64,000 nucleotides of DNA, taken from contig JBFWXB010000004.1 of assembly GCA_050187875.1 (NCBI GenBank), forward strand, positions 98,482 through 162,481. Reading direction: 5' to 3'. This document shows positions 10,600 through 20,021 of this stretch, piece by piece. Within the stretch, counting starts at the first letter, position 1. Each line of letters begins with the position of its first letter. Source of the DNA: JAFKKS01 sp050187875 (lineage in GTDB: Bacteria; Pseudomonadota; Alphaproteobacteria; Rhizobiales; Xanthobacteraceae). The position numbers and the translations under genes were made by a program. The notes beneath the pieces were generated by a model. It had not been told where the DNA came from, made no database searches, and was given only the letters and a program-made list of their open reading frames with translations.

Positions 10600-10735
10600 G
10601 TCATTCCGGATTGCCGCACCCGGATCGGCGCTTCGCGCCGTCCGAGCACAGGCTCCGCGGCAAGTCCGGAATCCATACGCCGCAACGGAGCTTATGGATT
10701 CCGGGCTCGCGGACCATGTCCGCGCCCGGAATGAC
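10600..10735. repeat. Palindromic intergenic element, copy 2 (inverted)
   Basis: About 136 bp. It begins gtcattccgg and ends ccggaatgac, and matches the reverse complement of 9217-9355 almost base for base over its left 85 bases, with more divergence on the right. It fills the gap between the dehydrogenase stop (10587) and the cystathionine beta-synthase start, so any promoter for the latter must lie inside the element or in the last 40 bp. Confidence 0.85.
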
Positions 10736-10775
10736 AAGGCTGGGAAGAAACCTCGTGTGCCCTGTATAATAGGTC

Positions 10776-12140
10776 ATGTCCTCCGTTCTCGATCTCATCG
10801 GCCACACGCCGCTTGTCGAAGTCGAACGTCTCGACACCGGCCCCTGCCGCTTGTTTCTCAAGCTCGAAAGCGCAAACCCGAGCGGCTCGATCAAGGATCG
10901 CCCCGCCCGGGCGATGATTGACGCGGCGGAGGTCGCCGGCACGCTGAAATCCGGTGGTACGATCGTCGAGGCGACCGCCGGCAACACCGGCCTCGGCCTC
11001 GCGCTCGTCGGCTCGCGCAAGGGCTACCGCATCATCCTCGTCGTGCCGGACAAGATGGCGCGCGAGAAGGTCTTGCACGCCAAGGCGCTAGGCGCCGAAA
11101 TCGTGAGCACGCGCTCGGATGTGGGCAAAGGCCATCCCGACTACTACCAGGACTTGGCGCAAGCGATCACGCAGCGCACGCCCGGCGCGCTCTACATCAA
11201 TCAATTTGAGAACCCGGCGAACCCGCTCGCCCATGAGCAAACGACCGGCCCTGAGATTCTCGAGCAGATGGACGGCGACCTCGATGCCGTCGTGGTCGGC
11301 GTCGGCTCCGGCGGTACGCTGACCGGCATCGGCCGCTACTTGCGTAACGCGTCGCCGAAGACCGCGATGGTGCTCGCCGACCCGGCAGGCTCTGTGCTTG
11401 CCCCTTATGTCGAAACCGGCCGCATGACGGAAGCGGGAAGCTGGGCGGTCGAAGGCATCGGCGAGGATTTCCTGCCGAAGAATGCCGACCTCTCCCTCGT
11501 GAAGCACGCGTATTCCATCACCGACCCGGAAAGCTTCGCGGCCGCGCGCGAGCTTTTGCGCAAGGAAGGAATTTTCGCCGGCTCCTCATCGGGTACGTTG
11601 CTTGCCGCGGCGCTCAAATTCTGCCGGGCGCAGACAACGCCGAAGCGCGTCGTCAGTCTCGTCTGTGATTCCGGCGCGAAATATCTCTCGAAGGTGTTCA
11701 ACGACGCCTTTCTCGCTCAGGAAGGCTGGAGTGATCGCGAGCGGTTCGGAACCGTCCGCGATGTCGTCATCAATCGTTTCAATGAAGGCAGCGCCATCAC
11801 CGTTTCGCCGCAGGACAATCTGCGCACCGCGTTTGCGCGCATGCGTGCGGCGGATGTGTCGCAGCTACCGGTCCTCGAGGGTGAGCGCGTCGTCGGTCTC
11901 GTCGACGAGAGCGATATCCTCGCGGCATTGCTGACGGCGGCGGACGGTGGCGCGGCGTTCTCCACGCCGGTGCGGGATGTGATGGTCTCGCGCCTCGAAA
12001 CGCTCTCGGCCGATGCTCCGGTCGCCGATCTCGTTCCGTTGTTTCGAAACGACCATGTCGCCATCGTCATGGACAACGGCCGTTTCCTCGGCATCGCGAC
12101 GCGAATGGACTTGATCAATTATTTCCGTGTTCAGCGTTAG
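10776..12140 (+). CDS. Cystathionine beta-synthase
   Basis: A PLP enzyme condensing serine (or O-acetylserine) with homocysteine to cystathionine, first step of reverse transsulfuration. The 454-residue protein has a fold-type II PLP domain (about 1-320): NPSGSIKDRPA with the Schiff-base Lys, EATAGNTGLGLA, and GVGSGGTLTGIGRYL. Two C-terminal CBS modules follow (about 330-454; SQLPVLEGERVVGLVDESDI and VAIVMDNGRFLGIATRMDL). This is the domain order of bacterial and eukaryotic CBS without a heme domain. The next gene, 44 bp on, is the matching gamma-lyase-type enzyme. The CBS pair may bind an adenosyl ligand for regulation, by family analogy. Confidence 0.9.
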   Translation: MSSVLDLIGHTPLVEVERLDTGPCRLFLKLESANPSGSIKDRPARAMIDAAEVAGTLKSGGTIVEATAGNTGLGLALVGSRKGYRIILVVPDKMAREKVLHAKALGAEIVSTRSDVGKGHPDYYQDLAQAITQRTPGALYINQFENPANPLAHEQTTGPEILEQMDGDLDAVVVGVGSGGTLTGIGRYLRNASPKTAMVLADPAGSVLAPYVETGRMTEAGSWAVEGIGEDFLPKNADLSLVKHAYSITDPESFAAARELLRKEGIFAGSSSGTLLAAALKFCRAQTTPKRVVSLVCDSGAKYLSKVFNDAFLAQEGWSDRERFGTVRDVVINRFNEGSAITVSPQDNLRTAFARMRAADVSQLPVLEGERVVGLVDESDILAALLTAADGGAAFSTPVRDVMVSRLETLSADAPVADLVPLFRNDHVAIVMDNGRFLGIATRMDLINYFRVQR

Positions 12141-12184
12141 CCCCCCTCCATGATCCGCGGCGTGACGCCGTAGAGGCAAATTTC

Positions 12185-13345
12185 ATGAATCGTTCAAACG
12201 CTCTGGGCTTTTCCACGCGCTGCGTGCATGCCGGGCAGGAGCCGGACCCGACGACGGGCGCGGTGATGATGCCGATCTACGCCACTTCGACATATGTGCA
12301 GGAAAGTCCCGGCGTCCACAAAGGCTACGAATATTCGCGCTCGCAGAATCCGACGCGCATGGCGTTCGAACGCTGCATCGCCGACCTCGAGAGCGGCACC
12401 GCCGGCTTTGCCTTCGCCTCGGGCCTCGCGGCGACGGCGACGGTGCTCGAGTGTCTCGATCACGGTGCGCACGTCATCGCGCTCGACGACCTCTACGGCG
12501 GAACGAGGCGGCTCTTCACGCGCGTGCGCGAGCGCTCGGCGGGATTGGAGACGAGCTTCGTCGATCTCAGCGATGCCGACATGCTCGAGGCCGCGATCCG
12601 TCCGAACACGCGCCTGATCTGGATCGAGACGCCGAGCAACCCGCTCCTGAAACTCGTCGATCTGGAGCGTGTCGCGGCCATTGCGCGGCGGCGCAAGATC
12701 TGGTGCGGGGCAGACAACACCTTCGCGACGCCCTGGATTCAGCGCCCGCTTGAAGCGGGCTTCGACGTCGTCGTGCATTCGACGACGAAATATCTCAACG
12801 GGCACTCCGATATGATCGGCGGCGTCGCCATTGTCGGCCAGAATGAAGAGCTCAAGGATCGCTTGACCTTCTTGCAGAACGCCGTCGGTTCCGTGTCTGG
12901 CCCGTTCGACAGCTTCCTGGCGCTGCGTGGCGTGAAGACGCTCGCGCTGCGCATGGAGCGCCAATGCGCGTCCGCGCTGCGGATCGCGCAATGGCTCGAG
13001 GCGCATCCGAAGGTGCGCCGCGTCTTTTATCCGGGTTTGCCAAGCCATCCGCAGCATGCGCTGGCGAAGCGCCAGATGCACGCGTTTGGCGGCATGATTT
13101 CCGTTGACCTCAAGGGCGACCTTGCGACGACGCGGCGCTTCCTCGAACGCTGCCACCTGTTCGCGCTCGCTGAAAGTCTCGGGGGCATCGAGAGCCTGAT
13201 TGAACACCCTGCGCTCATGACGCATGGCTCGGTGCCCGAGGCTGTGCGCACCGAGCTTGGCATCAGCGACACGTTTGTCCGATTATCCGTTGGCATTGAA
13301 GATGCCGACGATCTCATTGCCGAACTGGAAGGTGCCCTCGCATGA
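12185..13345 (+). CDS. Cystathionine gamma-lyase/gamma-synthase family PLP enzyme
   Basis: A Cys/Met metabolism PLP enzyme, 386 residues. Seen: YEYSRSQNPTRMAFE near residue 55, cofactor-stacking region FASGLAATATVL, and the PLP lysine in VVHSTTKYLNGHSD (about 202). Sequence alone does not separate gamma-lyase from gamma-synthase; placement directly after cystathionine beta-synthase favours the lyase, giving cysteine, ammonia and 2-oxobutyrate. Its stop overlaps the amidase start by 4 bp (ATGA), so the three genes are probably co-translated. Confidence 0.88.
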   Translation: MNRSNALGFSTRCVHAGQEPDPTTGAVMMPIYATSTYVQESPGVHKGYEYSRSQNPTRMAFERCIADLESGTAGFAFASGLAATATVLECLDHGAHVIALDDLYGGTRRLFTRVRERSAGLETSFVDLSDADMLEAAIRPNTRLIWIETPSNPLLKLVDLERVAAIARRRKIWCGADNTFATPWIQRPLEAGFDVVVHSTTKYLNGHSDMIGGVAIVGQNEELKDRLTFLQNAVGSVSGPFDSFLALRGVKTLALRMERQCASALRIAQWLEAHPKVRRVFYPGLPSHPQHALAKRQMHAFGGMISVDLKGDLATTRRFLERCHLFALAESLGGIESLIEHPALMTHGSVPEAVRTELGISDTFVRLSVGIEDADDLIAELEGALA

Positions 13346-14634
13346 CCAAGATTTCCGCCCGCGACCGCCTCGACAAAGCGCTGGAGCGCATTCGTGACCC
13401 GAAAGGGGAGGGACAGCGGGCCTGCCTCACCCTTTATGAGCAGGCGGCAATCGCCGCAGCGGACGCCTCCGATGCGCGGCGCAAAGCCGGCGTGTCCCTC
13501 GGTCCGTTGGATGGCGTCGTCGCGTCGATCAAGGATTTGTTCGACGTGAAGGGCGAGCCGACCCGCGCGGCCTCGAAGACGCTGGTCGACGCGCCACCCG
13601 CGACCGAGGACGCGCCGATCGTGCAGCGGCTGCGCGCCGCCGGCGCCGTCATCGTCGCCAAGACAAACATGTCGGAATTTGCTTTTTCCGGTGTCGGCGC
13701 CAATCCGCATTTCGGGACCCCGGGGAATCCGGCGGATCGCGCGCGTGTTCCGGGTGGCTCCTCGTCGGGAGCCGCCGTCGCGGCCGCGGACCACATGTGC
13801 GACATTTCGATCGGAAGCGACACCGGCGGCTCTACGCGCATCCCGGCCGCGCTCTGCGGCATTGTCGGCTACAAGCCGAGTAAATACCGCGTGCCGACGG
13901 AAGGTGCGTTTCCGCTGTCCTTCTCGCTCGACTCGATCGGGCCGCTGGCGCGCACGGTGACGGATTGCGCCTTGGCTGATGCGGTGATGGCGGGAGAGGA
14001 GCCGCACGCTCCCGAACCCGCGCCGGTCGCCGGCTTGCGGCTCGGATATCTTCGCAGCAAATCCCTACTGGCATTGGACGCCACCGTCGCCGCCGCTTGG
14101 GACAAGGCGGTGAGCGCGCTGGGCAAGGCCGGGGCCAAGATCGCAGACCGCGACGTGCCGTTGGTCGAGGATATGATTGCCGCCAACAGCACGGGCGGCT
14201 TGGTGGCGCCGGAAGCCTATTTCATCCATCGCGAGCGCCTGAAGGTCCGCGGCGAAGATATCGACCCGTATGTGAGGCTGCGCCTCGAGCGCGGCGCCAA
14301 TATGGGCGCCGCCGATTATGTGGCCTTGTGCCAGACGCGAATTCAGCTCGTCCGCGCCATGGATGCGCAGATGCGCGACATCGATGCTTTCGTCATGCCG
14401 ACGACGCCGATCGTCGCGCCGCGCCTCGACGAGGTGGCGACCTCGGAGACCTTCGCGAAGAAGAACATGGCGCTGTTGAGCTACACGTCCATCTTCAACT
14501 TCTTCGATCTCTGCGCGATATCGCTGCCGCTGCGCACCGAAAGCTTGCCGGTCGGGCTCATGCTTGTCGCCCGCAATGGGCGCGATCATGATCTTTTCCG
14601 CATTGCGGCCGGCATCGAGAAGGTCGTCTGTTGA
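13342..14634 (+). CDS. Amidase (amidase signature family)
   Basis: A Ser-cisSer-Lys hydrolase of 430 residues. Seen: the catalytic Lys in VVASIKDLFDVKG (about residue 62), the Gly/Ser-rich signature PGGSSSGAAVAAA with the cis-Ser, and GSDTGGSTRIPAALCG with the nucleophilic Ser. Length fits amidases, somewhat shorter than GatA (about 485), and no gatB or gatC is nearby, so a tRNA amidotransferase role is unlikely. The substrate is unknown. It overlaps the gamma-lyase gene by 4 bp, which suggests coregulation with transsulfuration or a nitrogen-releasing role. Confidence 0.88.
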   Translation: MTKISARDRLDKALERIRDPKGEGQRACLTLYEQAAIAAADASDARRKAGVSLGPLDGVVASIKDLFDVKGEPTRAASKTLVDAPPATEDAPIVQRLRAAGAVIVAKTNMSEFAFSGVGANPHFGTPGNPADRARVPGGSSSGAAVAAADHMCDISIGSDTGGSTRIPAALCGIVGYKPSKYRVPTEGAFPLSFSLDSIGPLARTVTDCALADAVMAGEEPHAPEPAPVAGLRLGYLRSKSLLALDATVAAAWDKAVSALGKAGAKIADRDVPLVEDMIAANSTGGLVAPEAYFIHRERLKVRGEDIDPYVRLRLERGANMGAADYVALCQTRIQLVRAMDAQMRDIDAFVMPTTPIVAPRLDEVATSETFAKKNMALLSYTSIFNFFDLCAISLPLRTESLPVGLMLVARNGRDHDLFRIAAGIEKVVC

Positions 14635-14650
14635 TAGCTAGGAGCCAGCC

Positions 14651-16168
14651 ATGAGCACGCCACGCACGATCCGCCTTTCGCCGGACGACAACGTGGTCGT
14701 GGCTGTAGATCAGGTGGCGGCAGGTGCCTCCGCGGCCGGCGTGACGGCGCGGGCGCGCGTGCCGCGCGGACATAAGCTCGCCGTCGCCGCCATTGGCGAG
14801 GGCGAGCCTGTCCGCAAATATGGGCAGATCATCGGCTTCGCATCCGTGCCGATCGCGCCGGGCGACTGGGTGCACGAGCACAATGTCGCGATGCATGACT
14901 TCGCGCGCGATTATCGCCATGCCGAGGGTGCGAGGAACGATGAGTTGCTGCCGCCGGAACACCGGGCGACCTTTGAAGGATACGTCCGCGCCAACGGGCG
15001 CACCGGCACGCGCAATTACATCGGCGTGCTCACCTCGGTGAACTGCTCGGCATCGGTCGCAAAATTCATCGCCGAGGCGGTCAACCACTCCGGCATGTTG
15101 GCCGATTTCCCCGAGATCGACGGCGCCGTCGCCTTCGTACACGGCACCGGCTGCGGTATGGCCTCGCGTGGCGAGGGCTATGAGACTCTGCAGCGCACAC
15201 AATGGGGCTACGCGACGCATCCCAATCTCGGCGCGGCGCTGATGGTCGGACTTGGCTGCGAAACCTTCCAGATCGATCGCCTGAAAGACGAGTACGATCT
15301 CGTCGAAGGCGATCACTTCCAGACCATGACGATCCAGGCGACGGGCGGCACGCGCAAGACCATCGAGCGGGGGCTTGCGCGCATCAAGGAGATGCTGCCG
15401 GTTGCGGCGCGGGCAAAGCGCGAGACGCGGCCAGCGTCCGAGGTCGTACTGGCGCTGCAATGCGGCGGGTCGGATGGCTATTCGGGGATCACCGCCAATC
15501 CGGCGCTCGGCGCCGCGGTCGATCTTCTCGTCAAGCACGGCGGCACCGGCATTCTTTCGGAGACGCCGGAGATCTATGGCGCCGAGCATCTTCTGACGCG
15601 CCGCGCCGTCAACCGCGCGGTCGGCGAGAAGCTCGTCGAGCGCATCCGCTGGTGGGAGGATTATACCGAGCGCAATCGCGGCGAGATGAACAACAATCCT
15701 TCGCCCGGCAACAAGGCGGGCGGCCTCACCACGATCCTGGAGAAATCGCTCGGCGCCGCGGCTAAAGGCGGCAGCACGACGCTGCGCGCCGTCTATGAAT
15801 ACGCGCAGCCCGTGAAGGAGAAGGGCTTCGTGTTCATGGACACGCCGGGCTACGACCCGGTCGGCGCAACCGGTCAGGTGGCCGGCGGCGCTAATGTGAT
15901 GTGCTTCACCACCGGCCGCGGCTCTGCCTTCGGCTGTAAGCCGACACCTTCGATCAAGCTCGCGACCAACCGTTACGTCTACGAGAGCATGGTCGAAGAC
16001 ATGGACATCAACTGCGGCGATGTGCTCGAAGGCGTGTCCCTTGAAACGAAGGGGCAGGAGATTTTCGAGAAGGTCCTGCGCGTCGCGTCGGGCGAGCACA
16101 CGAAGTCCGAAGATCTCGGCTACGGCGACATGGAATTCGTGCCGTGGCAGATCGGCGCGACGATGTGA
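14651..16168 (+). CDS. UxaA-family (altronate/galactarate-type) dehydratase
   Basis: An iron-dependent sugar-acid dehydratase, 505 residues, the length of E. coli altronate dehydratase. It has an N-terminal SAF-like domain (about 1-90, with RARVPRGHKLAV and KYGQIIGFA) and the large C-terminal domain with LQCGGSDGYSGITANP (about 272), NNNPSPGNKAGGLTTI (about 347) and CFTTGRGSAFGCKPTPS (about 418). Such enzymes remove water from an aldonate or aldarate to give a 2-keto-3-deoxy acid. It lies 16 bp after the amidase gene and converges with the idonate-type dehydrogenase. SuyAB sulfolyases share this fold but are usually split in two genes. Confidence 0.88.
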   Translation: MSTPRTIRLSPDDNVVVAVDQVAAGASAAGVTARARVPRGHKLAVAAIGEGEPVRKYGQIIGFASVPIAPGDWVHEHNVAMHDFARDYRHAEGARNDELLPPEHRATFEGYVRANGRTGTRNYIGVLTSVNCSASVAKFIAEAVNHSGMLADFPEIDGAVAFVHGTGCGMASRGEGYETLQRTQWGYATHPNLGAALMVGLGCETFQIDRLKDEYDLVEGDHFQTMTIQATGGTRKTIERGLARIKEMLPVAARAKRETRPASEVVLALQCGGSDGYSGITANPALGAAVDLLVKHGGTGILSETPEIYGAEHLLTRRAVNRAVGEKLVERIRWWEDYTERNRGEMNNNPSPGNKAGGLTTILEKSLGAAAKGGSTTLRAVYEYAQPVKEKGFVFMDTPGYDPVGATGQVAGGANVMCFTTGRGSAFGCKPTPSIKLATNRYVYESMVEDMDINCGDVLEGVSLETKGQEIFEKVLRVASGEHTKSEDLGYGDMEFVPWQIGATM

Positions 16169-16183
16169 GCGCGGGTCGCGCAG

Positions 16184-17215
16184 TTACGCGAAGCTGAGCT
16201 GCACCTTCATCGCGCGAGAACGGTCAGCTGCAAGCTCGAAGGCGTCGCGCGCCTTCGCGAGCGGAACCGTTGTTGTCAGAAGCGGCATCACGTCGACGCG
16301 CCGGCGGTCGATCAGATCGACCGCCAAGGCGAACTCCTCGTGGAAGCGGAAGGTGCCGCGCAGGTCGAATTCCTTTGCGACCGCGACGTTGAGGGGAATC
16401 GAGACTTCGCCACCCACGCCGATCTGCACGATGATGCCGCGCGGGCGCACAACGGCGAAGCTGCTCGCAAGTGCGACGCCGCTGCCCGACGCTTCGAACA
16501 TCACGTCGAAGGTGCCTTTGTCCGCCGTGAAAGCGGCGAGCGCATCGGCCTTCGCGACATTGATCACGGCGTCGGCGCCGATGCGCTTCGCGGTCGCAAG
16601 CGGCGCGTCGGCGATGTCGGTCGCGACGATCTCGCTCGCGCCGGCATAGCGTGCGGCGATCACCGTGAGCGCGCCGATCGGTCCTGCGCCGGTGACGAGA
16701 ACGCGTTTTCCGAGGAGCGGTCCCGCGCGGTTGACCGCATGCAGACAAACGGCCAACGGCTCCGCGAAGGCGGCTTGCGCCGCGCTGGTCGTCGGGCCGA
16801 CCGGGATGGCTTGCGCAGCATCGCAGACGAGCACATCGCGGAAGCCGCCCTGTACGTGCGGAAACCGCATCGCGCTGCCGTAGAAGCGCATGTCGAGACA
16901 GTGGTTCTGCTTGCCCTCGGCGCAGTAGCGGCAATGGCCGCAAGGTTGGCTCGGATTAACGGCGACGCGTTGCCCGGGCGTGCGATCTCGGACGTTTCGC
17001 CCGACGCGCGCGATGGTGCCGGCGATCTCGTGGCCGAGGATCATCGGCTCCTTGATGCGCACCGTGCCGAAGCCGCCGTGCAGGTAGTAATGCAGGTCGG
17101 AGCCGCAGATGCCGCCGGCTTCGATGCGCACCTCGACCTCGCCGTCGCCGAGCGGCGGCGTTTCGACATTGTCGATGCGAAGGTCCTTGGCGGCATGGAT
17201 CACGGCGGCGCGCAT
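16184..17215 (-). CDS. Zinc-dependent alcohol dehydrogenase, L-idonate 5-dehydrogenase-like
   Basis: A medium-chain zinc dehydrogenase of 343 residues. Seen: catalytic-zinc region GGICGSDLHYYLHGGFG (about 33-49) and ILGHEIAGTIARVG, structural-zinc cluster CGHCRYCAEGKQNHC (about 93-107), and Rossmann segment VTGAGPIGALTVIAARYAGA. The HYYLHGG string after the first zinc Cys is typical of L-idonate 5-dehydrogenases, which interconvert L-idonate and 5-ketogluconate. It lies 48 bp downstream of the FAH-fold hydrolase on the same strand and faces the UxaA-family dehydratase, so a role in sugar-acid breakdown is likely. Confidence 0.85.
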   Translation of the reverse strand: MRAAVIHAAKDLRIDNVETPPLGDGEVEVRIEAGGICGSDLHYYLHGGFGTVRIKEPMILGHEIAGTIARVGRNVRDRTPGQRVAVNPSQPCGHCRYCAEGKQNHCLDMRFYGSAMRFPHVQGGFRDVLVCDAAQAIPVGPTTSAAQAAFAEPLAVCLHAVNRAGPLLGKRVLVTGAGPIGALTVIAARYAGASEIVATDIADAPLATAKRIGADAVINVAKADALAAFTADKGTFDVMFEASGSGVALASSFAVVRPRGIIVQIGVGGEVSIPLNVAVAKEFDLRGTFRFHEEFALAVDLIDRRRVDVMPLLTTTVPLAKARDAFELAADRSRAMKVQLSFA

Positions 17216-17263
17216 CGGGGCAGCTCCTTGTGATCGGCCGGGGCGGACTTGCCGGCCGGACGC

Positions 17264-17974
17264 TTACTTCGCCGGCGGTCCGATCGTCACCGTCAGCTTG
17301 CCGACGCCTTCGACTTCACACTCCAGCTTGTGGCCGGGCGAGAGGGCGCTGACGCCCGCCGGCGTGCCGGTGAGGATGACGTCGCCCGCGGCAAGCTCGA
17401 CTGACTGCGAGAGCTGGTTGATGATCTCCGGGACATTCCAGATCATCTGTTCGAGGTCGCCATCTTGCTTCACGGCGCCGTCGACCTTGAGGAAGATGCG
17501 ACCCTTCTTGGGGTGTCCGATCCCGGACGCCGGCCGCAGCGCGCTGCAGGGCGCCGACCCGTCGAAGGCTTTGCCGATTTCCCAGGGCCGCTTGATGTTG
17601 CGCGATGCGATCTGCAGGTCACGGCGCGTCAGGTCGATGGCGACGCCGTAGCCCCAGACATGGTTGAGCGCCTGAGCGACCGGGATGTTGCGCCCGCCAC
17701 TCTTGAGTGCGACGACCATTTCCACCTCGTGGTGGAGGTCCTTCGTCAGCGGCGGGTAAGGGATCGTCGACCCATCGGGCGCAAGCGCGTCGGCCGGCTT
17801 TGCGAAAAAGAACGGCGGCTCCCGCTCGTCCTGCCCCATCTCGCGAATGTGCTCGACGTAGTTGCGGCCGACACACCAGACGCGGCGCACGGGGAATTTC
17901 TTGTCGCTGCCCTGGACGGCGATGGCGGGCCGCGACGGCGGCGTGATGACGTAGTCCTGATTTGCGGCGGTCAT
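17264..17974 (-). CDS. Fumarylacetoacetate hydrolase-fold protein
   Basis: A FAH-fold enzyme of 236 residues, close to fumarylpyruvate hydrolases and 2-keto acid hydratases/decarboxylases. Seen: VGRNYVEHIREMG (about 33), PPFFFAKPADALAP, metal ligands in HHEVEMVVAL (about 80-89), and the C-terminal DVILTGTPAGVSALSPGH. It hydrolyses or hydrates a diketo acid with Mg or Mn; the substrate is not evident. It is the first gene of a two-gene leftward unit with the idonate-type dehydrogenase. Confidence 0.87.
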   Translation of the reverse strand: MTAANQDYVITPPSRPAIAVQGSDKKFPVRRVWCVGRNYVEHIREMGQDEREPPFFFAKPADALAPDGSTIPYPPLTKDLHHEVEMVVALKSGGRNIPVAQALNHVWGYGVAIDLTRRDLQIASRNIKRPWEIGKAFDGSAPCSALRPASGIGHPKKGRIFLKVDGAVKQDGDLEQMIWNVPEIINQLSQSVELAAGDVILTGTPAGVSALSPGHKLECEVEGVGKLTVTIGPPAK

Positions 17975-18069
17975 GGGAGGCCTTGTGAGGTTTTAGTCGT
18001 GCGGAAGGCGGGCTTAACGTCAGCGCATAGAACGTGGCAGACGGCGGGTCAATCGCGCCCAGGCACCGG

Positions 18070-19896
18070 CTATTGGGCGGCCTCGGCGGCGGGGTGCGAG
18101 GCTGTCTTGTCCCCCGTCTTGTCGCCCTCCTGGAGCTGCAGGCGATAGAAGGAGGCATAGCGGCCGCCCTTGCGGAGCAGCTCGCTGTGGCGGCCGGACT
18201 CGACGCCGCGGCCATGCTCGATCACGTGGATGCAGTCCGCATGCGTGATGGTCGACAGGCGATGGGCGATCACCAGCGTGGTGCGCCCCTCGCAGAGGCG
18301 GGCGATGGCGCGCTGGACCGCTTGTTCGGATTCGCTGTCCAGCGCTGCGGTCGCCTCGTCGAGCAGGATGATCGGCGCGTCCTTGATCAGCGCGCGCGCA
18401 ATCGCGATCCGCTGCCGCTGCCCGCCGGAGAGCTGCAGGCCGTGTTCGCCGACGGGGCTGTTATAACCTTGCGGAAAGCGCACGATGAAATCGTGCGCAA
18501 AGGCGGCCGCCGCCGCGGCTTCGATCTCCGCATCCGTCGCGCCAAGCTTCCCGAAAGCAATGTTATCGCGGATGGTCCCGCGGAACAGGAATACGTCCTG
18601 CCCGACATAGGCGATCTGCCGCCGCAGCGATTGCCGATTAGTTGCTGCGATGTCCTGCCCGTCGATAAGCACGCGGCCACGGTTTGGATCATAGAAGCGT
18701 AGCAGAATGCTGAAGACGGTCGATTTCCCTCCGCCGGAGGGACCGACAAGCGCCGTCACCTGGCCGGGCTCGGCGATAAAGCTCATGTCGCGCAGCACCG
18801 CTTCTTCGGGGCGATATGCGAAGCCGACATGATCGAGCTCGATCTTCGCATCCTTGAGAACGAGCGGCGGCCTGTCGTGCTCGTTCGGCTCGCTCGACGG
18901 ACTGTCGATGACGTCGAACAGGACGCGCACGCCGACCAGCGCGGAATTGAGATCGATATTGAGACGCGCCAAGCGCTTGCCGGGCTCATAGGCCAGCAGA
19001 AACGCCGTGATGAAGGAGAAGAATTCGCCGGGTGCAGCACCCGTATTGATCACCCGGTATCCCGAATAGAGGATCACGAGGCCGATCGCGAGCCCGCCGA
19101 GACTTTCCATCAGCGGGCTCGAGCGGTTGGCGACGCGCGCCATCTGGTTCGAGGCCTGTTCGACGGAGGCGATGTTCTCCTCGACACGCCGCTGCATTTC
19201 CTCTTCGAGCGTGAATGCCTTGACGGTGCGGATGCCCTGCAGCGTCTCCTGCAGAGATTCCAGCACCCGCGCGCCCCCGACGAACTGGTTGTAAGCGACC
19301 GTGCGCACCCGGCGGATGAGCTTGCGCAAGACGAACATCGCCGGCGGCAGAACGACGAGCGCCACGATGGACAAGAGCGGGTCTTGCATGACCATGACGC
19401 CGACAAGCCCGACGAGCGAGAGGAGATCGCGTCCGATCGCCGTCGTCAGAAGGTTGAGAACCTGGCTCGCGGCAATCGCGCCAGTGTTCAGCCGCGCCAT
19501 GAATTCGGAGGAATGCCGGTCGGAGAAAAAAGCGAGATTTTCGCTCAAGAGCTTCGCATACATGCGCCGCTGGTTGTCGGCGATAATGCGATTACCGATC
19601 CGGGCGAGGATCACGGCATGCCCGTAGGTCGCCACACCTTTCGCCGTGAACAGGCCGATCACCGCGACGCAGAGGAGCACGATGCCGTGCATGTCGCGTG
19701 AGATGTAGGCGGTGTTGATGACCTCGCCGATAAGATAGGCCGTGAGCGCGGTGCACGCTGCGGTAATCGCCATCAAGGCGAACGCAAGCGCATAGCGGGG
19801 CCAATAGGCGCGCCCGTAGTCGATCGCCAGCCGGCGCACGAGCGCGGTCGCGCTCTGCGCATGGACGGCACGTAGATCATCGAGACGGTCGGGCAT
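18070..19896 (-). CDS. ABC exporter with fused membrane and ATPase domains (MsbA-like)
   Basis: A half-size exporter of about 608 residues: a six-helix membrane domain (first helix YALAFALMAITAACTALTAYL) and an ATPase with Walker A GPSGGGKST, signature LQLSGGQRQRIAIARA, Walker B IILLDEATAALDSESE and switch His in IAHRLSTITHAD. It forms a homodimer that flips lipids or drugs; MsbA-type lipid A flipping is plausible because LPS core genes follow within 2 kb. The frame can extend to a TTG at 19968, but the ATG at 19896 gives a normal N-terminus; neither has a strong ribosome site. The C-terminal tail of about 20 residues is hydrophilic. Confidence 0.88.
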   Translation of the reverse strand: MPDRLDDLRAVHAQSATALVRRLAIDYGRAYWPRYALAFALMAITAACTALTAYLIGEVINTAYISRDMHGIVLLCVAVIGLFTAKGVATYGHAVILARIGNRIIADNQRRMYAKLLSENLAFFSDRHSSEFMARLNTGAIAASQVLNLLTTAIGRDLLSLVGLVGVMVMQDPLLSIVALVVLPPAMFVLRKLIRRVRTVAYNQFVGGARVLESLQETLQGIRTVKAFTLEEEMQRRVEENIASVEQASNQMARVANRSSPLMESLGGLAIGLVILYSGYRVINTGAAPGEFFSFITAFLLAYEPGKRLARLNIDLNSALVGVRVLFDVIDSPSSEPNEHDRPPLVLKDAKIELDHVGFAYRPEEAVLRDMSFIAEPGQVTALVGPSGGGKSTVFSILLRFYDPNRGRVLIDGQDIAATNRQSLRRQIAYVGQDVFLFRGTIRDNIAFGKLGATDAEIEAAAAAAFAHDFIVRFPQGYNSPVGEHGLQLSGGQRQRIAIARALIKDAPIILLDEATAALDSESEQAVQRAIARLCEGRTTLVIAHRLSTITHADCIHVIEHGRGVESGRHSELLRKGGRYASFYRLQLQEGDKTGDKTASHPAAEAAQ

Positions 19897-20021
19897 CACC
19901 TGGCCATCGAAAAACGGACGCCCGGCAGGGGCCCGAGCGAGCGTTCCTTGCCCGCTTGGGTACGACAATTCAAGGGAAAATGGCGCAGCGCGTTCGCCCC
20001 GCGACCGCGAGAGCCGACGAT

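Noticed and set aside
9217..10735. Composite transposon carrying the dehydrogenase gene
   Set aside because: No transposase is present and the elements are only about 140 bp; a target duplication was not seen. Kept only as an inverted-repeat observation.
13342..14634. GatA subunit of tRNA amidotransferase
   Set aside because: It is shorter than GatA, has no gatB or gatC neighbour, and lies in a metabolic operon.
14558..16099. A 513-codon minus-strand frame opposite the UxaA-family gene
   Set aside because: Antisense shadow in high-GC DNA; the + strand has the SAF and dehydratase blocks.
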